The notes under the pieces were generated by a model. That model saw only the letters and a program-made list of their open reading frames with translations. It did no database searches and was not told where the DNA came from. A DNA stretch of 64,000 nt from Vreelandella songnenensis. GTDB taxonomy: Bacteria; Pseudomonadota; Gammaproteobacteria; Pseudomonadales; Halomonadaceae. Of this stretch, positions 5,990-13,978 are shown one piece after another (the first letter of the stretch is position 1; the number at the start of each line of letters is the position of its first letter). The DNA is taken from positions 310,001 through 374,000 of the forward strand of contig NZ_PVTK01000001.1 of NCBI RefSeq assembly GCF_003002925.1. Direction: 5' to 3'. A program made the position numbers and the translations under genes.

Positions 5990-8005
5990 TCAGTCGAAGA
6001 TCGTCATGGGGTCTATTTCATCGGGTACGTTGACCACGACGCTATCCCGGCCCAGGCTCTTGGCGTCGTAGCTTGCCGCATCGGCGCGAGAAAGCGCATC
6101 GTCAATGCCGCTATCGTTATCGTTGAAGCTGGTTACGCCCATGCTCAGCGTGACCCGGTACTCCTTGCCTTCGTTGGTTACCGAAACTTCACTGACCGCC
6201 TGACGCAACGATTCGGCGATCAGCTGGGCCTGGGAAAGCGTACAGCTGGGCAGCAGCACGCCAAACTCGTCACCGCCCTGGCGCGCCACGTGGTCGCTGC
6301 GGCGTACTTCCCAGGCGATGATCTGGGCGATCCGGCGCAGCATTTCATCGCCCAGGGCGTGACCGCCTTCATCATTGATCGGTTTGAAGTGATCAAGATC
6401 AAACATCAGCAGCGCCGAAGGCGTACTGGTTTTCTGGAAATCGGCAAAGGCCTCTTCCAGGCGGCGCTCGAACCCGCGGCGGTTCAAGAGCCCGGTCAGC
6501 GGGTCGTGCTCGGCTTCCCAGCGCTGCAGCGCCTCCTGCTGGCGGCGCTCGGTAACATCTTTCACCACGCCTACCAGGCCAAGCGAGTGGCCGCCTTGGG
6601 TAAGCAGCACTACGCGGGCGTGAATATCCAGCCACAGCACTTCCTGGTCCAGCCGGGTAAATCTCAGCTGGCGCACAAAGTCGCTGCCGCTGCTCAGGCT
6701 GTACTGCCACATGTCGCGCGCGCCGTTACGGTCATCGTCATGAATCTGATCAAGCAGCGCTCCCATGGTCCAGTCAGAGGAGATGCCCAGCATACCCAAC
6801 AGCGCCGGGTTCATGTAGGTAATGGCGCCATCGAAATCGGCAACGAACATGCCCTGGGGTACGGCACTCAGCACCGTGTCCAGAAAGGCCTGGCGTTCGT
6901 GAAGGTGCTCGACCAGCGATTGCCGTTCACCCTCCACGCGATTGAAGGTAGAGGCCACTTGCTGCAATTCCTGCATGGAGGTGGCCAGGTCAACACTTTG
7001 TCGCTTGCCCAGGCCTACTTCACCTATCTGGGTCTCCAGGTGATTGAGCGGGGTCAGGATACGCGCCAGAATCCACCACAAAAGCGGCATGATCAAAATG
7101 GCGAGCAGCAGCCACATCCATGCAAGCTGGCGAATAAAACCTGCCAGAGGAAGCTGTGCCTGATGATTGGGCAAGAAAAGCCCGATAACCCAATTGGCCG
7201 GCCATACCTGGGCGTAGGATTGCAGTCCAACCTGACCGTTGACCAGTTCCCCCACCCCGTCGCCCTGCCAACCGTCCAGCGCCTGATGAAGCAACGGGTT
7301 GTCCACCTCGCTTGAAACACGCGTATTGATAAGCGAGGAGATCGGATGATACAGAATATTGCCCGAAGCGGTGGCAACCCCCGCATAACCCTCTTCACCC
7401 AGGCGGACTTTTGCCAGGCGATTGAAAAGCCCTCCGGAATCCAGGCTGAGTACGCCGCCGATCATGCCAGCAAACTCACCGCGATCATCCAGGCGCGGTA
7501 CGCTGACCACCACCATGGGCATCTTGCTCGCCCGGCCTATAAAGGGCTCGCTCATATGCGGCTGACGAGTACCACGCACCATCTTGAAAAACTCGCTTTC
7601 CGAGGTATCAAGCCCCACGCGGCCTACCACGCTTGGCCAATCGGCAACGACATAACCGTTACGGTCCATGACCACGATGCCATCGAACCAGGACATCAGC
7701 GTACCGTTATGACGTAACTCATAGCTCAGCCACTCCGGGTCGTCGCTGTAGCCGACTATCTCGCTCAAGCGTTGCAGAGCCTGAAAGCGCAGCTCTACCT
7801 GCTGAGTGACTTCATCGGCAAGCAAGCGGGCTTCATAACGCAGATGCGTCATATTGGTTTCAAGCACCATGGTTTTACCCACCTGCCATGCCAAACCCAA
7901 TAGAAACGCCACCAGCGTCAGCAGGGTCACCAAAAGCCCTAACAGCAGCCGACCTTTTAGCGTTCGAAAAAAAGGCAGTTTTTTAAACAGAAAAGACAAA
8001 GACAC
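5990..8005 (-). CDS. Membrane diguanylate cyclase (Cache-HAMP-like-PAS-GGDEF)
   Basis: A 671-residue sensor making cyclic di-GMP. A transmembrane helix lies at about residues 20-42, followed by a periplasmic double-Cache-like domain (about 45-290, with VMDRNGYVVAD and SEPFIGRASKMP), a second transmembrane helix near 300-320, a HAMP-like linker, a PAS domain (about 385-500), and a GGDEF domain with an intact GGDEF at 577-581 and an inhibitory-site RxxD (RRSD) just before it. There is no EAL domain. Translation appears to start with GTG at 8005 after AAGGAT; the nearby ATG at 8009 is out of frame. Sitting directly upstream of a divergent capsule-lipid operon, it may link a periplasmic signal to surface polysaccharide, though c-di-GMP acts diffusely and this is only inference. 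Confidence 0.92.
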   Translation of the reverse strand: MSLSFLFKKLPFFRTLKGRLLLGLLVTLLTLVAFLLGLAWQVGKTMVLETNMTHLRYEARLLADEVTQQVELRFQALQRLSEIVGYSDDPEWLSYELRHNGTLMSWFDGIVVMDRNGYVVADWPSVVGRVGLDTSESEFFKMVRGTRQPHMSEPFIGRASKMPMVVVSVPRLDDRGEFAGMIGGVLSLDSGGLFNRLAKVRLGEEGYAGVATASGNILYHPISSLINTRVSSEVDNPLLHQALDGWQGDGVGELVNGQVGLQSYAQVWPANWVIGLFLPNHQAQLPLAGFIRQLAWMWLLLAILIMPLLWWILARILTPLNHLETQIGEVGLGKRQSVDLATSMQELQQVASTFNRVEGERQSLVEHLHERQAFLDTVLSAVPQGMFVADFDGAITYMNPALLGMLGISSDWTMGALLDQIHDDDRNGARDMWQYSLSSGSDFVRQLRFTRLDQEVLWLDIHARVVLLTQGGHSLGLVGVVKDVTERRQQEALQRWEAEHDPLTGLLNRRGFERRLEEAFADFQKTSTPSALLMFDLDHFKPINDEGGHALGDEMLRRIAQIIAWEVRRSDHVARQGGDEFGVLLPSCTLSQAQLIAESLRQAVSEVSVTNEGKEYRVTLSMGVTSFNDNDSGIDDALSRADAASYDAKSLGRDSVVVNVPDEIDPMTIFD

Positions 8006-8253
8006 CCATTATCCTTTTTTGCAGTACGTCCTTTTACTTACGCGGCATCAGCTATTTTTTTAAGAGGCCAAGTCACGAAAATAGAGTCATTGTGCGCGCA
8101 GATGAAAATAATAAAAGTAAATTTTTAAATCCATGTAGTTACTTGATTGAAAGAGCTAGATAAGTAAGCACTTACTGCGCCTAATTGATAAGCGCGGCTA
8201 TTTCACGTATGTTCGCCCGCTGATCTCCGTTTTTAGACTAACGACGTACACCC

Positions 8254-10257
8254 ATGGCGAAATACACGGCAGGCTACACCTCCGCAGGTATTGGCAGAAT
8301 CGATACCCTTCATGCCCTGCTGCCTGAATTTAGCCAATTCTCCCGGCTGCGGCCACTGCAAAAGAGCCCCGACGCCGTGCTTGGCTGGGGGCTGAAGCCT
8401 ACCAGCCTTCGCGCCAGGCGCTACGCCAAGCGCCATGGGCTACCTTATATAGCGCTGGAAGATGGTTTTTTGCGCTCGCTCGGGCTCGGCGTCAGCGGGT
8501 ATCAGGCGCATAGCCTGGTGGTCGATCACACCGGCATTTACTACGATGCCTCGCGACCCTCGGATCTGGAAAACTGGCTCAATAGCGCCACCTTTACCGA
8601 CGATGAGCTCGCTCACGCCCAGCGCTGCATGAAACAGCTCATCCACTATCGGCTTTCCAAATACAACCACGCCCCGGACCGCCCGGTTACCGCCCCGGCC
8701 TCGGCCCGCGTGCTGGTGGTGGATCAAACCGCGGGCGATGCCTCGATCGAGTATGGCGGGGCCGGTGCGCAAAGCTTTACCGAGATGCTCGAAGCAGCGC
8801 TTTTGAACCACCCGGACGCGGAGATTCTGGTCAAGGTGCACCCGGACGTGATTGCCGGCAAGAAGCAGGGCCATCTGCTCAAGGCGCAATCTAACCCGCG
8901 CTGTCATGTGGTGAGTGAAGACATCAACCCCTGGGCGCTGTTCGATCAGGTGGATACGGTTTACGTCGTCACCAGCCAGTTGGGGTTTGAAGCCTTGCTA
9001 GCCGGCAAACAAGTGCACTGCTTTGGCCTGCCCTTCTATGCCGGCTGGGGGCTTACTCAGGATAGGCTGCCCTGCACACGCCGGCGTGTCCGGCGCACGC
9101 TTACCGAGGTATTCGCCGCAGCCTACCTGCGCTACACGCGCTACGTTAACCCTTATACTCAGGAACCCGCCACGCTTGAAGAGACCATCGCGCTGATTGC
9201 TGACCAGAAGCGCCAGCAGGAGCGCCTGCGCGGGCAGTGGCTGGCCTGCGGTTTTTCTTCCTGGAAACGCGGTTTTATTCATCGCTTTACGGGCAGCGCT
9301 GCCCACGTTACCTATCAGGCGGCGCTGCCTGCCACGCCGCCCGAACAGAGGCTTCTGGTCTGGTCCAGCCGTATCGATGCCGCGTTTGAGCAGCAGCACA
9401 AGGCGCTGATGCCGCACCTGTGGCGCATAGAGGATGGTTTTATCCGCTCGGTGGGGCTGGGGGTGGATCTTGCCCAGCCGCTGTCGCTGGTGATCGACGC
9501 GCGCGGCATCTATTACGACCCCACCCGGCCAAGCGACCTGGAAACTCTGCTCGAGCACACGCCGTTCAGCGATGACCTGCTCGAACGCGCCGCTGCCCTT
9601 CGCGAGCGTCTGGTGGCGCTCAAGCTATCCAAGTACAACGTGCGCGGCACAAGCCACGTCGAGCTGCCAAGGGACAAGCGCCTCATTTTAGTGCCCGGCC
9701 AGGTGGAAAGCGACGCGTCCATCGCCACAGGCTCGCCTGACGTGCGCACCAACAGCGCCCTGCTGCGAGCAGTGCGCCAGGCCAATCCGGAGGCGTTCAT
9801 TCTCTACAAGGCGCATCCGGACGTCATCAGCGGCGCGCGCATAGGCGCACTCGAACCCGATGCCAAACGCCTGTATGATCTGGATGCCAGCCACATGGAT
9901 ATCGCGACCTTGCTGGAACGTGTCGATGCGGTTCACACCATGAGTTCGTTGACAGGTTTCGAGGCACTTTTGCGCCACCGTCAGGTGGTTACCTACGGCA
10001 TGCCGTTCTACGCTGGCTGGGGGCTGACTCAGGATGCCATGCACTGCGAGCGCCGATCTCGCCGCCTGTCGCTTGATGCGCTGGTCGCGGGCACGCTGAT
10101 TCTCTACCCAAGCTATGTAGACCCGCAAAGCCGAAAGCTCTGTAATGCAGAAACCGTCGTCAGTCTGCTGGAACAGGCCAGAGCACAGCAACCGGCGCTG
10201 ACATGGAAGCAGCGTCTTTACCGGCTATACCGCAATTTATTGATTGGAAGACATTAA
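8254..10257 (+). CDS. kpsC: KpsC-type capsule linker Kdo transferase
   Basis: A 667-residue KpsC homologue (E. coli KpsC is about 675). It is a tandem of two related glycosyltransferase modules. Module 1 has EDGFLRSLGLG, SRPSDLENWL, KVHPDV and PFYAGWGLTQD; module 2 repeats the set as EDGFIRSVGLG, TRPSDLE, YKAHPDV and PFYAGWGLTQD. KpsC adds the alternating beta-Kdo residues of the linker that joins group 2 capsules to their lipid, at the cytoplasmic face of the inner membrane. It is the first gene of a seven-gene operon; kpsS follows directly. The 248 bases upstream are AT-rich and hold no convincing promoter or ops element. It belongs to the same family as WcbA of the Burkholderia capsule. 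Confidence 0.95.
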   Translation: MAKYTAGYTSAGIGRIDTLHALLPEFSQFSRLRPLQKSPDAVLGWGLKPTSLRARRYAKRHGLPYIALEDGFLRSLGLGVSGYQAHSLVVDHTGIYYDASRPSDLENWLNSATFTDDELAHAQRCMKQLIHYRLSKYNHAPDRPVTAPASARVLVVDQTAGDASIEYGGAGAQSFTEMLEAALLNHPDAEILVKVHPDVIAGKKQGHLLKAQSNPRCHVVSEDINPWALFDQVDTVYVVTSQLGFEALLAGKQVHCFGLPFYAGWGLTQDRLPCTRRRVRRTLTEVFAAAYLRYTRYVNPYTQEPATLEETIALIADQKRQQERLRGQWLACGFSSWKRGFIHRFTGSAAHVTYQAALPATPPEQRLLVWSSRIDAAFEQQHKALMPHLWRIEDGFIRSVGLGVDLAQPLSLVIDARGIYYDPTRPSDLETLLEHTPFSDDLLERAAALRERLVALKLSKYNVRGTSHVELPRDKRLILVPGQVESDASIATGSPDVRTNSALLRAVRQANPEAFILYKAHPDVISGARIGALEPDAKRLYDLDASHMDIATLLERVDAVHTMSSLTGFEALLRHRQVVTYGMPFYAGWGLTQDAMHCERRSRRLSLDALVAGTLILYPSYVDPQSRKLCNAETVVSLLEQARAQQPALTWKQRLYRLYRNLLIGRH

Positions 10258-10258
10258 G

Positions 10259-11494
10259 TTGAAGCAAAAGCGCGCATTCTTATTTTTACAGGGGGTCTGC
10301 TCGCCCTTTTATCAACGTTTGGCGCGTAGGCTTACCGACGACGGACACCGCGTGGTAAAGGTCAACTTCAACGCCGGCGATATTGCCTACTGGCAGCGCA
10401 CCCACAGTGAAACCCACCTGTTCCGCGAGCCGCTAAGCGAGCTGCCGGCTTATATACAGTCGCTCTGGCAGCGCTACGCCATCACCGATCAGGTGATGTT
10501 TGGCGACCGGCGTCCGATCCACCGCCCTGCCGTGGAAAATGCCCCCGCAGCCGGGGTACGTACCCACGTGTTCGAAGAGGGCTATTTTCGCCCCTTCTGG
10601 ATCACGCTGGAACGCGACGGCGTGAACGGTCATTCGCTGCTGCCCCGGGACCCCAACTGGTTTTACGATACCGGCAAGGCCTTGCCCGAACTGCCCGCGC
10701 CGGTGCGCTTTCGCTCATCGTTCAAGATCCGTGCGCTGCACGATGTGGCCTATCACCTGGCCGGGCTTGCCAACCCGCTGGTGGCACCGCGCTACCGCAA
10801 CCACGCGCCGATCAGCGCGCCGGTGGAATACGCAGGCTATATCAAGCGCTTCACGCTGCTGAAGAAGTGGAAACCCCGGGACGCCGAGCGCATCCAGGGG
10901 TTGATCGAGAGCCAAAAGCCCTACTTCATTCTGCCGCTGCAGCTCAATACCGATGCCCAGATCCGAGACCATTCGCCCTACGCCAACATGCAGGAGGTGA
11001 TGGATCACGTGATGGGCTCGTTTGCCGAACACGCTCCGAGTGACGCGCTGCTGTGCATCAAGAACCACCCGCTGGACATGGGCCTGGTGAACTACCCGGA
11101 TATCATCGAGCAACTATCCAGATTCTATGGGCTGGAAGGACGTATCGTGTACCTTGAATCCGGCAATCTGGACGTGCTGATCAAACATGCTGAAGGCGTG
11201 GTCACGGTGAACAGCACCGTCGGGTTCGTATCACTCGAAAAGCAGTGCCCTACCTTTGCGCTAAGCGACCCGATCTATAACCTGGCCGGTCTTACCTGCC
11301 AGGAGAGCCTGGATGAGTTCTGGCACCAGCCGCCTCCGCCCAGCCAGCAGCTGTTTGACTACTTTCGCAAGACGGTGATGCACACCGTACAGGTCAACGG
11401 CGGCTTCTACTGCCAGCCAAGCATGGACCTGGCGGTCAACAACGCCGCCCATATACTGGAAGCCTGCCCATCGCCGCTGGAGAAACTGCTTTGA
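10259..11494 (+). CDS. kpsS: KpsS-type capsule linker Kdo transferase
   Basis: A roughly 411-residue KpsS homologue (E. coli about 390). Recognisable segments are FLFLQGVCSPFYQRLA, VNFNAGD, FGDRRPIH, FEEGYFRPFWITLE and IKNHPLDMG, then VVTVNSTVGFVSL, which closely track KpsS. KpsS adds the first beta-Kdo to phosphatidylglycerol, and KpsC extends it. No ATG is available at the start. I prefer the TTG at 10259, two bases after the kpsC stop, with GGAAG eight bases upstream; an in-frame TTG at 10244, overlapping kpsC, is the alternative. The gene ends in a TTGA overlap with the SDR gene. It corresponds to WcbO in the Burkholderia locus. Confidence 0.93.
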   Translation: MKQKRAFLFLQGVCSPFYQRLARRLTDDGHRVVKVNFNAGDIAYWQRTHSETHLFREPLSELPAYIQSLWQRYAITDQVMFGDRRPIHRPAVENAPAAGVRTHVFEEGYFRPFWITLERDGVNGHSLLPRDPNWFYDTGKALPELPAPVRFRSSFKIRALHDVAYHLAGLANPLVAPRYRNHAPISAPVEYAGYIKRFTLLKKWKPRDAERIQGLIESQKPYFILPLQLNTDAQIRDHSPYANMQEVMDHVMGSFAEHAPSDALLCIKNHPLDMGLVNYPDIIEQLSRFYGLEGRIVYLESGNLDVLIKHAEGVVTVNSTVGFVSLEKQCPTFALSDPIYNLAGLTCQESLDEFWHQPPPPSQQLFDYFRKTVMHTVQVNGGFYCQPSMDLAVNNAAHILEACPSPLEKLL

Positions 11495-12300
11495 GCACTG
11501 CTGAACATCATGCCCTGCACCAACGCTGCGTACTGATTACCGGCGCGACCGGCGCCATTGGCGGGGCGCTTGCCAAGGCCTACGCGGGCAAGCATACGCA
11601 TCTGATTCTTCACGGGCGCCAGCAGGCCGCACTCGCTACCCTGGCCGATGCCTGCCGCACGCTGGGCGCGCGAGTCACCACCTCCTCGGTCAATCTGACC
11701 GATGAAGCGGCGCTGACGCAGTGGCTGCAAGCGCTTTGCGCCACGCACACGCCAGATATCGTGATTGCCAACGCGGGGAAAAACACCCACCCCGAAGCGC
11801 CTGGGCAGCTGGAACCCTGGGCAGACGTGCAGGCGCTTCTGGATATCAACCTGAAGACGCCCATCGCCATGGCCCAGCACTTGGTACCCGCCATGCAGGC
11901 CCGCGGCAGCGGCCAACTGGTGTTCATCAGCTCACTGGCGGGATGGCACGGCCTGCCGACTACCCCCACCTACAGCGCCAGCAAGGCGGGCATCAAGGCC
12001 TACGGCGAGGGCCTGCGCGGCCTGCTGGGGCCATCCGGCATTGGCGTTACCGTGGTAATGCCGGGCTACGTCACATCACCCATGTGCAACGCCATGCCGG
12101 GTCCGAAGCCCTTTGAGTGGCCGCCTGAGCGCGCCGCCAGGGTCATCAAGCGCGGCATCGATGCCAACAAGGCGCGCATCAGCTTTCCGTTCCCCCTGAA
12201 TTTCGGCACCTGGTGGCTGGCGGTATTGCCAGCCTCTATCTCCCAGTGGTTGATCAAGCGTCTGGGGTTCGACCATACCGATGATCTGGGAGGCGCCTGA
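11491..12300 (+). CDS. Short-chain dehydrogenase/reductase (WcbP-like)
   Basis: A 269-residue classical SDR. The nucleotide-binding TGATGAIGG is at the N-terminus, NAGKN follows near residue 90, the catalytic Ser lies in FISSLAG, and YSASK supplies Tyr and Lys. Its only usable start is TTG at 11491, overlapping the kpsS stop (TTGA). In the PKS operon its likely job is to reduce a keto group. The 3-keto group left by the alpha-oxoamine synthase is the obvious candidate, giving an amino alcohol as 3-ketosphinganine reductase does. It could instead act on the nascent lipid in another way; the context argument is strong, the substrate unproven. The C-terminus is hydrophobic and amphipathic, consistent with membrane association. 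Confidence 0.88.
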   Translation: MSTAEHHALHQRCVLITGATGAIGGALAKAYAGKHTHLILHGRQQAALATLADACRTLGARVTTSSVNLTDEAALTQWLQALCATHTPDIVIANAGKNTHPEAPGQLEPWADVQALLDINLKTPIAMAQHLVPAMQARGSGQLVFISSLAGWHGLPTTPTYSASKAGIKAYGEGLRGLLGPSGIGVTVVMPGYVTSPMCNAMPGPKPFEWPPERAARVIKRGIDANKARISFPFPLNFGTWWLAVLPASISQWLIKRLGFDHTDDLGGA

Positions 12301-12301
12301 C

Positions 12302-13978
12302 ATGACCGCCTCGTTAGTAACACAGCTGTTCTGGCCGCTGCTGGTCGGGCTTTTGGCAACGCTTGCCGGTGAAGCGCTGCTCAGCCCGCGCCCGCAGCCC
12401 TTGTGGCGGCGCGGGCTGGCGGCCAATAGCGTGCACCTGGGCAGCTGGCTTTTGCTGTTTGGCCTGTTCGTTCTGGTGCTCACGCGCCCCTGGTTTGCGG
12501 TCATCTTCATTCTTTCGCTGCAGCTGGTAGTCGTGCAGTCCAGCAACACCAAATCGAGCACTCTGAACGAGCCCTTCATCTGCCACGATTTCGAGTACTT
12601 CTGGGACGCCATTCTGCACCCGCGCCTGTATGTGCCCTTTTTCGGCACGGGCCTGGCCATTGCCGCCATCGCCGCCGGGGCAGCCGCCATCGGCGGTTTT
12701 CTGTATTGGGAGCCTTCGCTGGTGAGCCAGTGGGGCGGGCCTGCCTTCCTGCTGCATGCGGGCCTGCTTGCCCTATTGGGCGCGGTACTGGTAGCGCTTG
12801 GCTGGCGGGCACTGGCACCGATTACGCTGAACCCGGCAGATGACATGGACCGGCTGGGTCTGTATGCAAGCCTCTGGGCCTACGGCGTGGCGCTGATGCG
12901 CTCCGCCCCGCCAGCGCCGGAGCAGTCGCCTTTTCATCAGCTGTCCGAGAAGCTTGCGGCCCGCGGCCAGCGGCCTTCTGATGAGGCGCTGGCCAACGTG
13001 GTGCTGGTGCAGAGCGAGTCGTTCTTCGACCCGCGCCCCTGGTATCCGGATATCGCCGGCGGCCTGCTTGCGAATTTTGACGCCACGCGCGCCGAGGCCC
13101 TTCAGCACGGCGAGCTAAGCGTGCCCGCCTGGGGTGCCAACACCGTGCGTACCGAATGCGCGGTGCTGACAGGCCTTGCGCCCAGCGCCTGGGGCCCGCG
13201 TCAGTTCAACCCCTACCGCACGCTGTCGCGCCACCCGCTGCCAAGCCTTGCCAGCACCTTCAAGGCCGCTGGCTACCGCACGGTGTGCATTCACCCCTAC
13301 CCCGCCAGCTTCTATATGCGCCACAAGGTGATCCCGCAGCTTGGGTTCGAGACGTTTATCGATATCGAAAGCTTCGAGAGCAGCGACCGGGAGGGGCAGT
13401 ATATCGGCGACATGGCCGTGGCAAGAAAAGTTGGACGCCTGCTCGAGGATAGTGATAATAGGCCGCTTTTCGTGTTCGTGATCACCATGGAGAATCACGG
13501 GCCGTTGCATCTTGAAGCGCCGGTTCAGGAAAGCCTCGCGGCAGCGCTGCCCACGGCCCCCTGGCCGCTGCCCACACATTTACGTGATTTGGCCGTATAC
13601 TTGCGCCACCTGGGCGAGGCCGACAAGATGCTCGAAAACCTCAAAAGTGCCTTGAAAGAGGCAAAACGGCCGGGGCTGCTGGGCTGGTACGGTGATCACG
13701 TGCCCATACTGCCCGCAGCGTACCAGTATTTTTCACCGCCTGCCGGCACTACTCCCTACATGTTATGGTCAACACATACTCGCCAGCGCGTGCAGGGACA
13801 AGCCGAAGGCCAGGTAGCGGCACACACGCCACCGGACGACCTATCGTCCGGAAAGGTGCCGCTGCGTGCCCTGGCCGCGAGCGACCTTGGCGTCCAGCTA
13901 TTTGAACAAGCATTTGGACACGATATAAGTAGCGATGTGATCAAGGCAGAACCAGAACTCAGGAGCAAGAATGACTAA
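12302..13978 (+). CDS. Membrane-bound LTA synthase/sulfatase-fold protein (WcbQ-like)
   Basis: A 558-residue protein. Four to five transmembrane helices lie within about residues 1-180, followed by an extracytoplasmic alkaline-phosphatase-fold domain of the LTA synthase/phosphoethanolamine transferase superfamily. Family signs are QSESFFDPR (metal ligand E), NTVRTECAVLTG with the Thr nucleophile, ITMENHGP, and WYGDHVP. These enzymes transfer phosphoglycerol or phosphoethanolamine headgroups from phospholipids. Here it may place a phosphate-linked headgroup on the lipid made by the PKS, or on the linker. The start at 12302 has GGGAGG eight bases upstream; an in-frame ATG at 12281 would overlap the SDR gene. 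It overlaps the PKS gene by eight bases. Confidence 0.85.
   Translation: MTASLVTQLFWPLLVGLLATLAGEALLSPRPQPLWRRGLAANSVHLGSWLLLFGLFVLVLTRPWFAVIFILSLQLVVVQSSNTKSSTLNEPFICHDFEYFWDAILHPRLYVPFFGTGLAIAAIAAGAAAIGGFLYWEPSLVSQWGGPAFLLHAGLLALLGAVLVALGWRALAPITLNPADDMDRLGLYASLWAYGVALMRSAPPAPEQSPFHQLSEKLAARGQRPSDEALANVVLVQSESFFDPRPWYPDIAGGLLANFDATRAEALQHGELSVPAWGANTVRTECAVLTGLAPSAWGPRQFNPYRTLSRHPLPSLASTFKAAGYRTVCIHPYPASFYMRHKVIPQLGFETFIDIESFESSDREGQYIGDMAVARKVGRLLEDSDNRPLFVFVITMENHGPLHLEAPVQESLAAALPTAPWPLPTHLRDLAVYLRHLGEADKMLENLKSALKEAKRPGLLGWYGDHVPILPAAYQYFSPPAGTTPYMLWSTHTRQRVQGQAEGQVAAHTPPDDLSSGKVPLRALAASDLGVQLFEQAFGHDISSDVIKAEPELRSKND

Noticed and set aside
5966-7315. 449-codon plus-strand frame opposite the diguanylate cyclase
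   Set aside because: Antisense to a gene with intact Cache, PAS and GGDEF motifs; no recognisable domain and no ribosome-binding site.
8006-8253. Promoter or ops/JUMPStart before the PKS operon
   Set aside because: I looked for GGCGGTAG and for paired -35/-10 boxes on the plus strand and found none that stand out; the region is simply AT-rich.
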